A stretch of 64,000 nt of DNA from the NCBI RefSeq assembly GCF_000612585.1, contig NZ_JFCA01000003.1, positions 140,067-204,066 of the forward strand, written 5' to 3'. This document shows, one piece after another, positions 37,401 through 44,328 of this stretch (positions within the stretch are counted from its first letter, which is position 1; the number at the start of each line of letters is the position of its first letter). This DNA comes from Pseudomonas sp. CHM02 (GTDB lineage Bacteria; Pseudomonadota; Gammaproteobacteria; Pseudomonadales; Pseudomonadaceae). The notes under the pieces were generated by a model. That model searched no databases. It was not told the DNA's origin and saw only the letters and a list, made by a program, of their open reading frames with translations. The translations under genes and the position numbers were made by a program.

Positions 37401-37861
37401 AGAAACTGCGCACGCAACATCGGGTGCCGCGCGAGCAGGGCACGCACGGCCGCTTCCAACCGCATCGGGTCAACGTCGTGGCCATCGAACTCGTTGTAGA
37501 AATGCGCGGCGACGCCACCCAACTGCTGGCCAGGGGCGCGACCGATCCAGTAGGCGTGCTGCATCGGCGCCAGTTCGAATGGCAAGCCGTCATCGGTAAA
37601 GGTGCTGACGAGCGCCGGGGCTGCGGGTGCCGTATCAAGCAGGGTCAGCCAGGCACACAGGCGCGGGTCCGCCACCAGGTCGGCGAAACGCGCGGCCAGG
37701 CCCTGGCGTCGCCATTGGCCGGCGAGGCGGATCAGGGTGACGGAATCCAGCCCCCATTCGATCAGGTTGGCCTCCAGGGGCACCTGGTCGGCGGGCAGTC
37801 CAAGGGCGTCGGACAGGGATTGGCGCAGCAGTGTTGCGGTTGAGGTGCTGGGAGTGGCCAT
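31442..37861 (-). CDS. NRPS1: ArCP-Cy-A-PCP-Cy-A-PCP
   Basis: A 2139-residue two-module NRPS. The aryl carrier has GLDS (Ser40) for the phosphopantetheine that receives salicylate. Cy1 (about 95-520) has DMLAAD (Asp225, Asp230); Cy2 (about 1115-1540) has DNLILD (Asp1244, Asp1249). A1 (549-1013) is complete (YILYTSGSTGEPKG, NGKVDRKAL), as is A2 (about 1575-2035). The PCP serines are at 1065 and 2089. The pocket residues by eye are DLYNLSLIW for A2, which fits cysteine, and DLFNLGLIH for A1, which is less typical. Neither A domain has an embedded methyltransferase. It is the first gene of the fourteen-gene run, opposite an ABC gene across a Fur-box-bearing promoter region. Confidence 0.93.
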   Translation of the reverse strand: MATPSTSTATLLRQSLSDALGLPADQVPLEANLIEWGLDSVTLIRLAGQWRRQGLAARFADLVADPRLCAWLTLLDTAPAAPALVSTFTDDGLPFELAPMQHAYWIGRAPGQQLGGVAAHFYNEFDGHDVDPMRLEAAVRALLARHPMLRAQFLDDGRQQILAHSPWPGLTVHDLRQASAEQVQQRLAALRADLSHRQLAVEQGHVLDIQLSLLPGGTRLHLNLDMLAADALSLRILLGDLVQLYRQHPLPALDYNFARYLADLRQEQAGAEQRDRHQLARDYWLQRLDQLPGAPSLPIKPQGDDRHVRRRHHWLPPSERQAFERQAREHGLTPAMALAAVFSEALGAWCDTPELLLNLPLFNRTPLHADVDRLVGDFTSSILLAWDGRVAGTFAARASALQRRFHNDAAHSVFSGLEVLRELSRQRGEQVLAPVVYTSALGLGELFAEGVQASFGQPAWIISQGPQVWLDAQVTELDGGILVNLDAREGLFADGVLDGMFNAYTDLLQHLCFDPAAWHQAPPALIPAEQLAVRQAVQGRRVALPVKRLHEAFFAQACLTPTLPALLHGNHQVIGYGELALRALQLAAYLEDQGIQRGDVVALQLPKGPEQVIAVLGILACSATYLPIGIDQPDARCQKICKSSGARLLLKTLPPAGPALDAPRPGAVSDLAYILYTSGSTGEPKGVEISHLAAANTVDDLQRRLQLNPDDRILALSALEFDLSVFDLFAALSTGAAVIGIEPEAQRDALRWRELALLHRASVLNCVPALLDMLLGCAPVDARLPLRAVLLGGDKVAPDLAPRLWAQAPGCRFMALGGATEAAIHSTLFEALPGQLRHWHCLPYGKPLDNVSLRIVDCQGHDCPDWAAGELWIGGAGVAQGYRGDHVRSAERFVDYQGLRWYRTGDRARYHPDGNVEFLGRTDFQLKLHGYRIEAGEVEQALLACPGVEHATALLAGQQLAAVVRLAHGPAQPAPVNLPGLAERLPAYMIPSFILGCAQLPLTSNGKVDRKALHAWLAQHSPAQQANLTPPCGLIEQQVARAWQQLLGCGEVCREHNFFALGGDSLSATRLVRLLAENGLGGARIAQVFAKPVLAQFCADLHQQARAEPARTVVADPAQRHAPFPMTEVQQAYWLGRDPSLVLGGVSCHFYREYDIEDLDLPRLQRALRRLIERHEMLRAVFDHTGQARILQQVPDFVIGQGHASLDDLREHCAHRVFAPHQWPLFDVQAVTHGRHTRLAISLDNLILDALSILRFYAELDTLYREPDVALAPLDLSFRDYQLQCAAAPAELQAAQRFWQERLPELPPHPQLPLAADPASLGRPRFERLQGQIDASAWQAILAKAQLHGLTASAVLLCAFAETLGRWSARPDLSLNLTLFDRRPLHPQIDQVMGDFTSLTLLGYVPVAGERWVDRARRTQQSLGEALEHRCLGSVSLLRQLARGNGEQQVNMPVVFTSALGVPEGTAAPVDGPFAHQVFGLTQTPQVWLDHQVVEANDGIALNWDRVVGLFPEGLVEAMFDAYLHSLNWLAEHAWDSAPPDLLPQAQAQRRAQLNAPVDRVPGDPTLHQGFFDQARHAPQRTALLWGEHGTLKYGELADRALRIAHSLMDAGVAPGDLVAVSLAKGPQQVASVLGILAAGAAYLPVGVDQPLQRCQRILQQAGVTLMLAEHDPQLPGVKHLKPSTALKAEPLAAPRPLAAGELAYVIYTSGSTGQPKGVEITHRAAMNTVAEINRCYDIHATDRGLALSALDFDLSVYDLFGLLSVGGAVVLIDEDQRRDARAWLKALQQHRVTLWNSVPALLDMLLEANAQDRQPLALKVALLSGDWIGLDLPQRLQDQAPGCRFIALGGATEAAIWSNHFEVQQPLPGWRSIPYGVPLANQAYRVVDALGRDCPDWVTGELWIGGAGVARGYRHAPQLNAERFVDGWYRTGDLGRYHPDGLLEFLGRADSQVKVRGHRIELGEIEAALARHPCVNSAVALVVDKRLMAAVTASTCAEVLAQHLEQCLPAYMRPEQILVLERLPLSSNGKVDRRALLAPLTAAAQPRATVDEQPLSAGEQVIAELWQHLLKVSSVSRHDNFFRLGGDSLLATRFLEMLRSRLGVELPMGQLFGAASLLEVAQTLERLPSPHTVEEGVI

Positions 37862-37939
37862 GGCTCAACGTCTTCTCATCGCTAGGGCCCGGACCGGGGT
37901 TGGCCCAGGCGCTGGGGGCAGGCAAATGCATGGGAGAAG

Positions 37940-37959
37940 ATGCTAGTCATTCTCATTTT
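37940..37959. promoter_or_regulatory. Candidate Fur box at the NRPS / ABC divergent promoter
   Basis: ATGCTAGTCATTCTCATTTT reads on the minus strand as AAAATGAGAATGACTAGCAT, close to the Pseudomonas Fur consensus with its GAGAATGA core. It lies about 80 bases upstream of NRPS1 and 200 bases upstream of the ABC gene, where it could place both units under iron repression. Confidence 0.7.
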
Positions 37960-37964
37960 GGCGA

Positions 37965-38088
37965 CTACCCGGATCGAATCGTTTTTGCCCCGTATCCGTT
38001 TGCCCAGTGCGGATTGCACGGGCGCAGCCGCGGGGGATGACGCCGTTAGGCCACGCGATGCGGTTGGAAAATGACTTGAATCGGGTAG
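37965..38088. promoter_or_regulatory. Candidate AraC-regulator motifs in the divergent promoter
   Basis: CTACCCGGATCGAATC (37965-37980) faces TTGAATCGGGTAG (38076-38088) as an inverted pair about 100 bases apart, one near each divergent gene. The 9-mer CCGTATCCG at 37990-37998 also occurs at 46588-46596 upstream of the pchR-like gene, in both places shortly after a GAT..GA.TCG stretch. These may be binding sites for the linked AraC-type regulator. Confidence 0.4.
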
Positions 38089-38156
38089 AGCCTGGTCCAC
38101 GGCCTTGACTACCGTCGCTCGCCGCCCTCTTGCAGGGCCTCTTCGTGGAGTTGCGG

Positions 38157-39041
38157 ATGTCAGTCGATTCGGGTTTACAAGTGCGCGGCCTGCGCAAGCG
38201 CTACACCAATGGCGTCGAAGCGCTGCGCGGCGTGGACCTGAGTGTCGGCCCCGGCATGTATGGCTTGCTCGGCCCCAATGGCGCCGGCAAGAGCAGCCTG
38301 ATGCGCACCCTGGCGACCTTGCAGCAGCCGGACGCCGGCAGCATTCACCTGGACGGCGTGGATGTACTGCGCGGCCCCGACCATCTGCGCCGTCGCCTGG
38401 GTTACCTGCCGCAGCAACTGGGCGCGTACCCGGGCGTGAGTGCCCGGGATTTGCTTGACCGTTTCGCCTGGCTCAAGGGCCGTACCGATAACCGCCAGCG
38501 CCGCGAGGAAATCGAGGCCCTGCTGGAAAAGGTCAACCTGCAGCCGGCCGCCCACCGTGCGCTGGCGACCTATTCGGGCGGCATGTTGCGCCGGTTCGGT
38601 ATCGCCATGGCGCTGGTGGGTTCGCCGCGCTTGCTGATCGTCGACGAACCCACGGCGGGTCTCGACCCGGCTGAACGCAACCGTTTTCATCGGGTGCTGG
38701 CGGATGTCGCCGCCGAGTCCATCGTGCTGCTCTCGACCCATATTGTCGAAGACGTCGAGAACCTGTGCAGCCGCCTGGCGGTGCTGGCCGGCGGGCAGAT
38801 TATTGTCGAAGGTCGCCCGGCCGACTTGCTCGCTGCCGAGCAGGGGCGCTTGTGGGAAGCACCGTTCAGCCGTGGCAAGACGTTGCCCGCGGCTTTGCAT
38901 GTGGCGGCCAGCCCCGAAGGCAGTCGCGTGATCGTGCACGGTGAGCGGCCGGCAGACCCGCGCTTCATCGCCCATGTACCGCGCCTGGAAGACATCTATT
39001 ACCTGGCGCTGGCCCAGGCCGGCGAGGCGGTGGACGCATGA
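38157..39041 (+). CDS. ABC transporter ATP-binding protein
   Basis: A 294-residue ATPase of the ABC-2 (drug/peptide export) class: Walker A LLGPNGAGKSS, signature YSGGMLRR, Walker B LLIVDEPTAGLDP and the H-loop STHIVEDV. The ATG at 38157 has GGAG seven bases upstream; an in-frame TTG at 38130 is less likely. It overlaps the next gene by four bases and should power that permease. It is the first gene of the plus-strand unit that ends with a TonB receptor, and lies opposite NRPS1 at the shared promoter region. Confidence 0.9.
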   Translation: MSVDSGLQVRGLRKRYTNGVEALRGVDLSVGPGMYGLLGPNGAGKSSLMRTLATLQQPDAGSIHLDGVDVLRGPDHLRRRLGYLPQQLGAYPGVSARDLLDRFAWLKGRTDNRQRREEIEALLEKVNLQPAAHRALATYSGGMLRRFGIAMALVGSPRLLIVDEPTAGLDPAERNRFHRVLADVAAESIVLLSTHIVEDVENLCSRLAVLAGGQIIVEGRPADLLAAEQGRLWEAPFSRGKTLPAALHVAASPEGSRVIVHGERPADPRFIAHVPRLEDIYYLALAQAGEAVDA

Positions 39042-42000
39042 ATACGTTCGCGTTGCTGCTGCGTGAAGCCTGGGTGGAAGTCCGCGCCGGGCTGCGCAGT
39101 GGCATTCCCTTGCTGGTGTTTCTTGGCCTCACCGGCTACCTGCTGATGTCCCTGACGAATGCCGACTATGTCCAGAAAATGGGCGCCAGTGACATTGCCC
39201 GCAATGCGCCGAGCCTGATTTACCTGATGTCGTGCGGCTGCATGTTTTTCCTGTTTTTTGCCTGGGCCTGGGTGTTTGCGCAGCCGGCCCTGCGCGACCG
39301 CAAGGCGCAGTTGGAAGAGGTGTTGCTGGCCTTGCCGCTGTCGTTGCCGGCCCTGCTGTGGGGGCGATTTATCGGCGCGGCGCTGGTCGCCGGGTTGCTC
39401 GCCAGTTCGTTGATTGTCGGCTTCCTGGTCAGCCCGGTATTGGGCTGGCTCGGCTGGGTGCCGGCGGCGAGTATCGGTGCGCCGGTGTGGTCGGCGCTGG
39501 GGTTTGCCTGGATTGCCTTGCTGTTGCCGGTGAGCACCGGGATCGGCGCGTTGTATTACCTGCTGGCGCTGCGCAGCCGAGGCCTGGCGGCGCCATTTGG
39601 CCTGGCGACGGTATTGATGCTGCTGTGGATGTTTGCGGTGGTGGTGCTCAAGGGCGGGCATATCAGCCCGCTGTTGGCGGCCAGCCTGGACCCGTCGTTG
39701 TTTACCTTCGCCCAGGCCCAGGTCGAAACCTGGAGCGCCGCGCAGAAGTCCCAGTCGCTGCTGGCGCTGACACCGGGGTTCTGGCTCAACCGTGCGGTGT
39801 GGTGTGTGTTGCCCTTGCTGGTGCTGGCCGTTGTGTTGGCGCGCACCACTCGCCAGGACCTGATGGGCCGGCGCAGCGGCGCGGTGCTGGCGGAACCGCC
39901 GATGCTGCGTAGCGGCGACGTGCAATTGCCGGGTCCGTTGGCGGCCAGTCGTTGGGCGCACGCCTTGTGGCACGAAGCGCGCTGGCAGGTGTGCCAGTTG
40001 TTTGCGCGGCGGATCTGGTGGGTGGCGCTCGGTTTGCTGCTGGTGATGGGCGTGCTCAGCGGCTTTGTCCACGGCGTGTGGCATGCGCGCGGGCCCATGG
40101 TGCCAAGGGCAGACCTGACCCTGCCGCTGTTGTCGAGCGCGTTGTTCCTGGTGATCGCGTTTATCGTCGCGGCGCTGGTGGGCCTGGTGTGCCGTCGCGA
40201 TGATGTCGAAGGCCTGGGCGCCATGTTGCAGGCCACCCCCGCGCCGACCTGGCTGCGGTTGTTCGGCCGCACGGCCTGTGTGCTGTTGGCCACCTTGACC
40301 CTGGCGCTGGTGCCGGGCATTGCCAGCCTGCTGATCAGCGCCATCGCCGCGCCCGACAGCCTGGCGCCAGGCTTTGTGCTGATTTACCAGGCGCTGGTGT
40401 TCGCGCCGCCGCTGCTGGAGCTGGCCACGCTGACGGTGCTGGTGCATGCGTTGATACGTCGCTCGGGGCTGGCCTACGCCACGTCGATGCTGCTGACGTT
40501 TTTCCTGGTGCTCAACCATGAGCTGGGGCTGGTCAGCTACCCCGCCTATGCGATGGCGATACCGGCCCATGTGGCGTTGTCGCAGCTCGCCGGCTGGGCG
40601 CCCTGGTTGCCCTATCTCGGCACCCTGGCGGGCTGGAAGCTCGCGGGTTGCGTGGTCATGGTCGGCGTGGCGGCACTGGTGTTGCCACGCGGTCCCGAGC
40701 GACGCCGTTTCGCTGACGTGCGCCAGCCGTTGCCGATTGCCCTGTTGGCCCTGGGCGTCTTGGGTTGGCTGGGCAGTGGCATGGTTTTGCATCGTTACCT
40801 GGTGGAACAGGGCGATTATCAATCGGTGGCCGAGGAACGAGCCGAACGCGCCGCCTGGGAACAGCGCTGGCTGGCCGGCGCAACTGCCTGGCAGGTGGCG
40901 GGCGGGCGCGTGCAGTTGCGCGTCGATTCAACCGCGCGTCGGGTCGAGGGCCAGTGGACGCTGGACGCGGTGGCTGCCAGCCAACTGGATGCCGAGTTGC
41001 CACCAGGCTTGCAGGTGACGGCAGTCAGCGTGATGGGGCAACCGGTCACGTTCGAACAGGCCAACGAGCACCTGCGCGTGCCCCTGGGCCCGTGCGCAGC
41101 GAATGCTTGCAGTGTGGCATTGAATTGGATTGTCAGTGCCAACGGCTGGCCGTCGGAAGGCGAAGCGTTCTGGCTGGGGCCGCACGGTGTGTGGCTGCAA
41201 GCGCGCCGTGTAATGCCGCGCCTGGGTCTGGACAGCGAGCGACTGTTGCGTGCGCCGGTGCAGCGCAGCGACGCCGGTCTGGCGCCCGAAATGCCCACCT
41301 TGCCGACAGGTTCCGCCGTCGCCGTGGACGCTGTCGCGCCGGCGGGAAACTGGCAATGGCACATCGAGATCGATGGACAGGCCTTCAACGGTCACAGCTC
41401 GGCGCCGTTGGATTTTGCCTACGGCCTGCCGGCACAGGCGGATGCCAGTCGCCAGCAAACGGCCGTTGAAGTGCGCGAAGACCTGGACCTGATGAGTGCT
41501 TGTGTAGCACGCCGCCTGGGCAGTCGCCCGGTGGTGGATGACGTGAGCCAGTGGCCCACCGGCATGGGCGCCAGTCGCTTGAGCCATGGTCACCTGTTGC
41601 TCGGCCAATCGCCGGATTGGGACGTGGCCGCGACCGGTGTCGGGCGTTCGGCACGCCGTGCGCATATCGCCGAACTGCTTGCCCGGCGGCTGTTGATTGA
41701 CGCCAGCGACCTGCGCCAGGCCCCAGGTTACCTGTGGCTGAGCCAGGGCGTGGCGGGGGCGATCGGTTTGCTGTGTGTCGCGGATGTGGACGGCCCTGAG
41801 GCTCGCGCGGCGCTGGTGAAACTTATGGTCGATGACCTGACCCGCGCGCTGGGCAATGACGGCGAACCTGTCGGCACCCTGGCCGATGCCCGTGAACACG
41901 GCTGGGCCGCCATTTATGCAGCGCTGGCGAGCCTGGCGTGGACCGCCGACCAAACCCCCGGACAACTGACGGTAATGACTGCCGCCATCCGAAACGGCCA

Positions 42001-42091
42001 GGGATGGCCGGCCGCGATCCAGCCTCTGCTGGGCGCGCCTGATCTGCAAGCGATCGCCGCCGCGCTCACGCGCTGGGGCCCTGCGCCATGA
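39038..42091 (+). CDS. ABC-2 permease fused to an M1-peptidase-like domain (degenerate)
   Basis: A 1017-residue membrane protein. About twelve hydrophobic segments fill residues 1-590 in two ABC-2-like sets. A long extracytoplasmic part follows whose layout matches the M1 aminopeptidase domain of permease/peptidase fusions. Where the zinc motif HExxH and the downstream glutamate are expected, the sequence reads RRAHIAELLARRLL and then GYLWLSQGVAGAIG, so the metal ligands are missing and peptidase activity is unlikely. It is coupled to the ATPase gene and followed by a TonB receptor gene. A role in moving the metallophore or its precursor across the inner membrane is inferred from position alone. 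Confidence 0.75.
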   Translation: MNTFALLLREAWVEVRAGLRSGIPLLVFLGLTGYLLMSLTNADYVQKMGASDIARNAPSLIYLMSCGCMFFLFFAWAWVFAQPALRDRKAQLEEVLLALPLSLPALLWGRFIGAALVAGLLASSLIVGFLVSPVLGWLGWVPAASIGAPVWSALGFAWIALLLPVSTGIGALYYLLALRSRGLAAPFGLATVLMLLWMFAVVVLKGGHISPLLAASLDPSLFTFAQAQVETWSAAQKSQSLLALTPGFWLNRAVWCVLPLLVLAVVLARTTRQDLMGRRSGAVLAEPPMLRSGDVQLPGPLAASRWAHALWHEARWQVCQLFARRIWWVALGLLLVMGVLSGFVHGVWHARGPMVPRADLTLPLLSSALFLVIAFIVAALVGLVCRRDDVEGLGAMLQATPAPTWLRLFGRTACVLLATLTLALVPGIASLLISAIAAPDSLAPGFVLIYQALVFAPPLLELATLTVLVHALIRRSGLAYATSMLLTFFLVLNHELGLVSYPAYAMAIPAHVALSQLAGWAPWLPYLGTLAGWKLAGCVVMVGVAALVLPRGPERRRFADVRQPLPIALLALGVLGWLGSGMVLHRYLVEQGDYQSVAEERAERAAWEQRWLAGATAWQVAGGRVQLRVDSTARRVEGQWTLDAVAASQLDAELPPGLQVTAVSVMGQPVTFEQANEHLRVPLGPCAANACSVALNWIVSANGWPSEGEAFWLGPHGVWLQARRVMPRLGLDSERLLRAPVQRSDAGLAPEMPTLPTGSAVAVDAVAPAGNWQWHIEIDGQAFNGHSSAPLDFAYGLPAQADASRQQTAVEVREDLDLMSACVARRLGSRPVVDDVSQWPTGMGASRLSHGHLLLGQSPDWDVAATGVGRSARRAHIAELLARRLLIDASDLRQAPGYLWLSQGVAGAIGLLCVADVDGPEARAALVKLMVDDLTRALGNDGEPVGTLADAREHGWAAIYAALASLAWTADQTPGQLTVMTAAIRNGQGWPAAIQPLLGAPDLQAIAAALTRWGPAP

Positions 42092-42124
42092 ATTCGAACC
42101 TTCCCTGCCTGTTGGAGTTTTTCC

Positions 42125-44272
42125 ATGTCATCTGCTCTGTTTATCCAGCCGCTGCGCCGTCCCCTCGGCTGGCGGGCCAACGTCTTGACCCAGGCCATGG
42201 CGCTGGGTTTGTCCAGCCAGATGTGCACGGCCTATGCCGCTGACTATCAGCCAGAGGCCCCCGCGGAGGCCATCGAACTGGCACCGTTGACGGTCAGCGC
42301 GCGGTTGAGCCAGGAGAGTGCCAAGGACATTCCCTTTGGCCTCTCGGTGATCGATGGCAAAACCCTCGAGACCCGGCGCCTGCGCACCCCGGAGGACGCG
42401 CTGCGCACTACGCCGGGCGTGGATGTGAACTCCTGGGGCGGCGCCAATGACGCCAATGTGCGCATTCGTGGCGTCGGGTCGCTGAACCAGATGAGCATGG
42501 ATGACGGCTCGGTGGTGTTGAATGTGGACGGCGTGCCGATGTCAGTGCGCAATGCGGCGCTGGCCACCCTCGACGTGCAGCAGGTAGAGGTGCTCAAAGG
42601 CCCCCAGGGCACGTTGCTGGGGCGCAACAGCGAGGCGGGCGCGATCAACGTGACCACCCGCAAGCCGACGCGCGAGTTGGAGGGTTATGTGCGTGGCGAA
42701 GTGGGTAACCAGGGCCAGTTCATGACCGAAGGCGCCGTGGGCGGGCCGTTGACCGACTCGCTGGCGGGTCGCATCGCCGTGCGTCGCAGCGGCTTTGATA
42801 ACTGGGTCGATGACCAACAGGACGGCGACCCGTTGACCAAACCCCGGGACCTGGCCCTGCGCGGCAGCCTGCTGTGGGACAACGACCAGGGCACCACCGG
42901 CTTGCTGACCGCCGAGCGCCAGCGCGCCGAGCACTACGCCGGCCTGGAGCTGTTGCGCCCGTTTGGCAATCGCCCGAGCCTGGACTACACGCCAGGTACC
43001 TTCGATGGCAACCAGAAGACCAACGAACGTTACTCCTTCGAACTCAACCATGACCTGGCGCAGTCGCGCATCACCTCGATCAGTGCCTACACCAGCACCG
43101 ACTTCAATGCGGTCAAGGGCTACGATCGCAACATCACGCGGGCGTTGTACGGCTCTGCGTTCGAATACCTGATCGAAGACTCGGCCCATGAGCGGGTGTG
43201 GAGCCAGGACCTGCGCCTGGGATCGCTGGCGGATGCCGATGTGTTTTGGGTGACGGGGCTTAACCTGTCGCGCTCCGAACGCAGTTTCGATTCCAACAAC
43301 TTCACCAACGGCGCGCAGCAGTTGCGCGACTTCAGCACCAACAGTTACGCGGCCTATGGCGAGGTGACGTACCCGATCGCCGAAGACTGGAAACTCACCA
43401 CCGGCCTGCGCCACACCTGGGACCGCAAGACCTACGGTGCCGATTATTCCAGTGGTGGCGCGCTGGTCAGCGACAGTCGGCGTTTGCAGGACAACTACAG
43501 CACCGGGCGCGTGGCGCTGAGCTATGCACTGACGCCGCAGACCAATGTGTATGCGGTGCTGTCGCGGGGCTACAAGTCGGCGGGGTTCAACGATTACGCC
43601 ACGTCGATCAAGGACAGCGAACCCTACAAGGCGGCCAAGGTGAATTCCGCCGAGTTGGGCTTCAAGCATGAAAGTGCCGGGGGCGACCTGAGCCTGGAAG
43701 GGGCGTTGTTCATCACCCGCGTACAGGACGACCACCTGCTGGGCTACGACTTCAACACCCTGGCGGTCAGCGCGGTGAATGCCGACACCCGCAGCAAGGG
43801 CGCCGAGTTGTCGACTACCTGGCATGTCAGCGATGAACTGACCTTGGGCAGTGCCGTGAGCTACACCAATGCGGTGGTCACGTCGGATGCACCGGGCGTG
43901 TCCGGCGGTGACGTGGCAGCGGGCAGTCGCGTGCCGGATGTGCCGCTGTGGAGCGGCAATTTCAGCGTTGCCTGGCAGAAGAACCTGGGGGCCTTGCTCG
44001 GGTTGCCGGCACCACGCCTGAACACCTTGCTCAATTACCGCGTTCAGAAAAACCGCCCGGCCGACCCGCAGAACCACTACGACCTCAAGGGCTACGCCAA
44101 GCTGGACTTGCACCTGGGCCTGGAGAGTGGCGGTTCGGAGGTCTACCTGTGGGGCGACAACCTGCTGGATGCGCGCTACGACCTGTACGGCTCGTACTCC
44201 ACCGACCAGGTACTGACCGGCATGCCGGGCCGCGGGCGTTCGGCAGGCGTGGGGTATAGCTACCAGTTCTGA
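42125..44272 (+). CDS. TonB-dependent metallophore receptor (copy 1)
   Basis: A 715-residue outer-membrane receptor. Residues 1-38 form a signal peptide with cleavage likely at AYA-AD, followed by a TonB-box-like LAPLTVSA, a plug domain (VRIRGVGSLNQMSMDD, EVLKGPQGTLLGRNS) and a beta-barrel ending in aromatic Phe (GVGYSYQF). The barrel has the FyuA-like segments RGYKSAGFND and DNLLDARYDLYG. TTGGAG seven bases upstream supports the start. It follows the permease by 33 bases and probably shares its promoter. It is paralogous to the receptor encoded at 44329-46452. Confidence 0.92.
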   Translation: MSSALFIQPLRRPLGWRANVLTQAMALGLSSQMCTAYAADYQPEAPAEAIELAPLTVSARLSQESAKDIPFGLSVIDGKTLETRRLRTPEDALRTTPGVDVNSWGGANDANVRIRGVGSLNQMSMDDGSVVLNVDGVPMSVRNAALATLDVQQVEVLKGPQGTLLGRNSEAGAINVTTRKPTRELEGYVRGEVGNQGQFMTEGAVGGPLTDSLAGRIAVRRSGFDNWVDDQQDGDPLTKPRDLALRGSLLWDNDQGTTGLLTAERQRAEHYAGLELLRPFGNRPSLDYTPGTFDGNQKTNERYSFELNHDLAQSRITSISAYTSTDFNAVKGYDRNITRALYGSAFEYLIEDSAHERVWSQDLRLGSLADADVFWVTGLNLSRSERSFDSNNFTNGAQQLRDFSTNSYAAYGEVTYPIAEDWKLTTGLRHTWDRKTYGADYSSGGALVSDSRRLQDNYSTGRVALSYALTPQTNVYAVLSRGYKSAGFNDYATSIKDSEPYKAAKVNSAELGFKHESAGGDLSLEGALFITRVQDDHLLGYDFNTLAVSAVNADTRSKGAELSTTWHVSDELTLGSAVSYTNAVVTSDAPGVSGGDVAAGSRVPDVPLWSGNFSVAWQKNLGALLGLPAPRLNTLLNYRVQKNRPADPQNHYDLKGYAKLDLHLGLESGGSEVYLWGDNLLDARYDLYGSYSTDQVLTGMPGRGRSAGVGYSYQF

Positions 44273-44287
44273 CCCACATCAACCCAC

Positions 44288-44315
44288 TGCAGGAGCGAGC
44301 TTGCTCGCTCCTGCA
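44288..44315. terminator. Perfect 13-bp-arm hairpin between convergent receptor genes
   Basis: TGCAGGAGCGAGC and GCTCGCTCCTGCA flank TT, forming a strong symmetrical stem that could end transcription from both receptor genes. There is no clear T-run. The AGCGAGCTTGCTCGCT core is also the head of a Pseudomonas REP-type repeat. Confidence 0.7.
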
Positions 44316-44328
44316 ATTAGGGGTGGGG

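Noticed and set aside
44288..44315. Operator for the receptor genes
   Set aside because: The perfect hairpin lies between two 3' ends, where a terminator or REP head explains it better.
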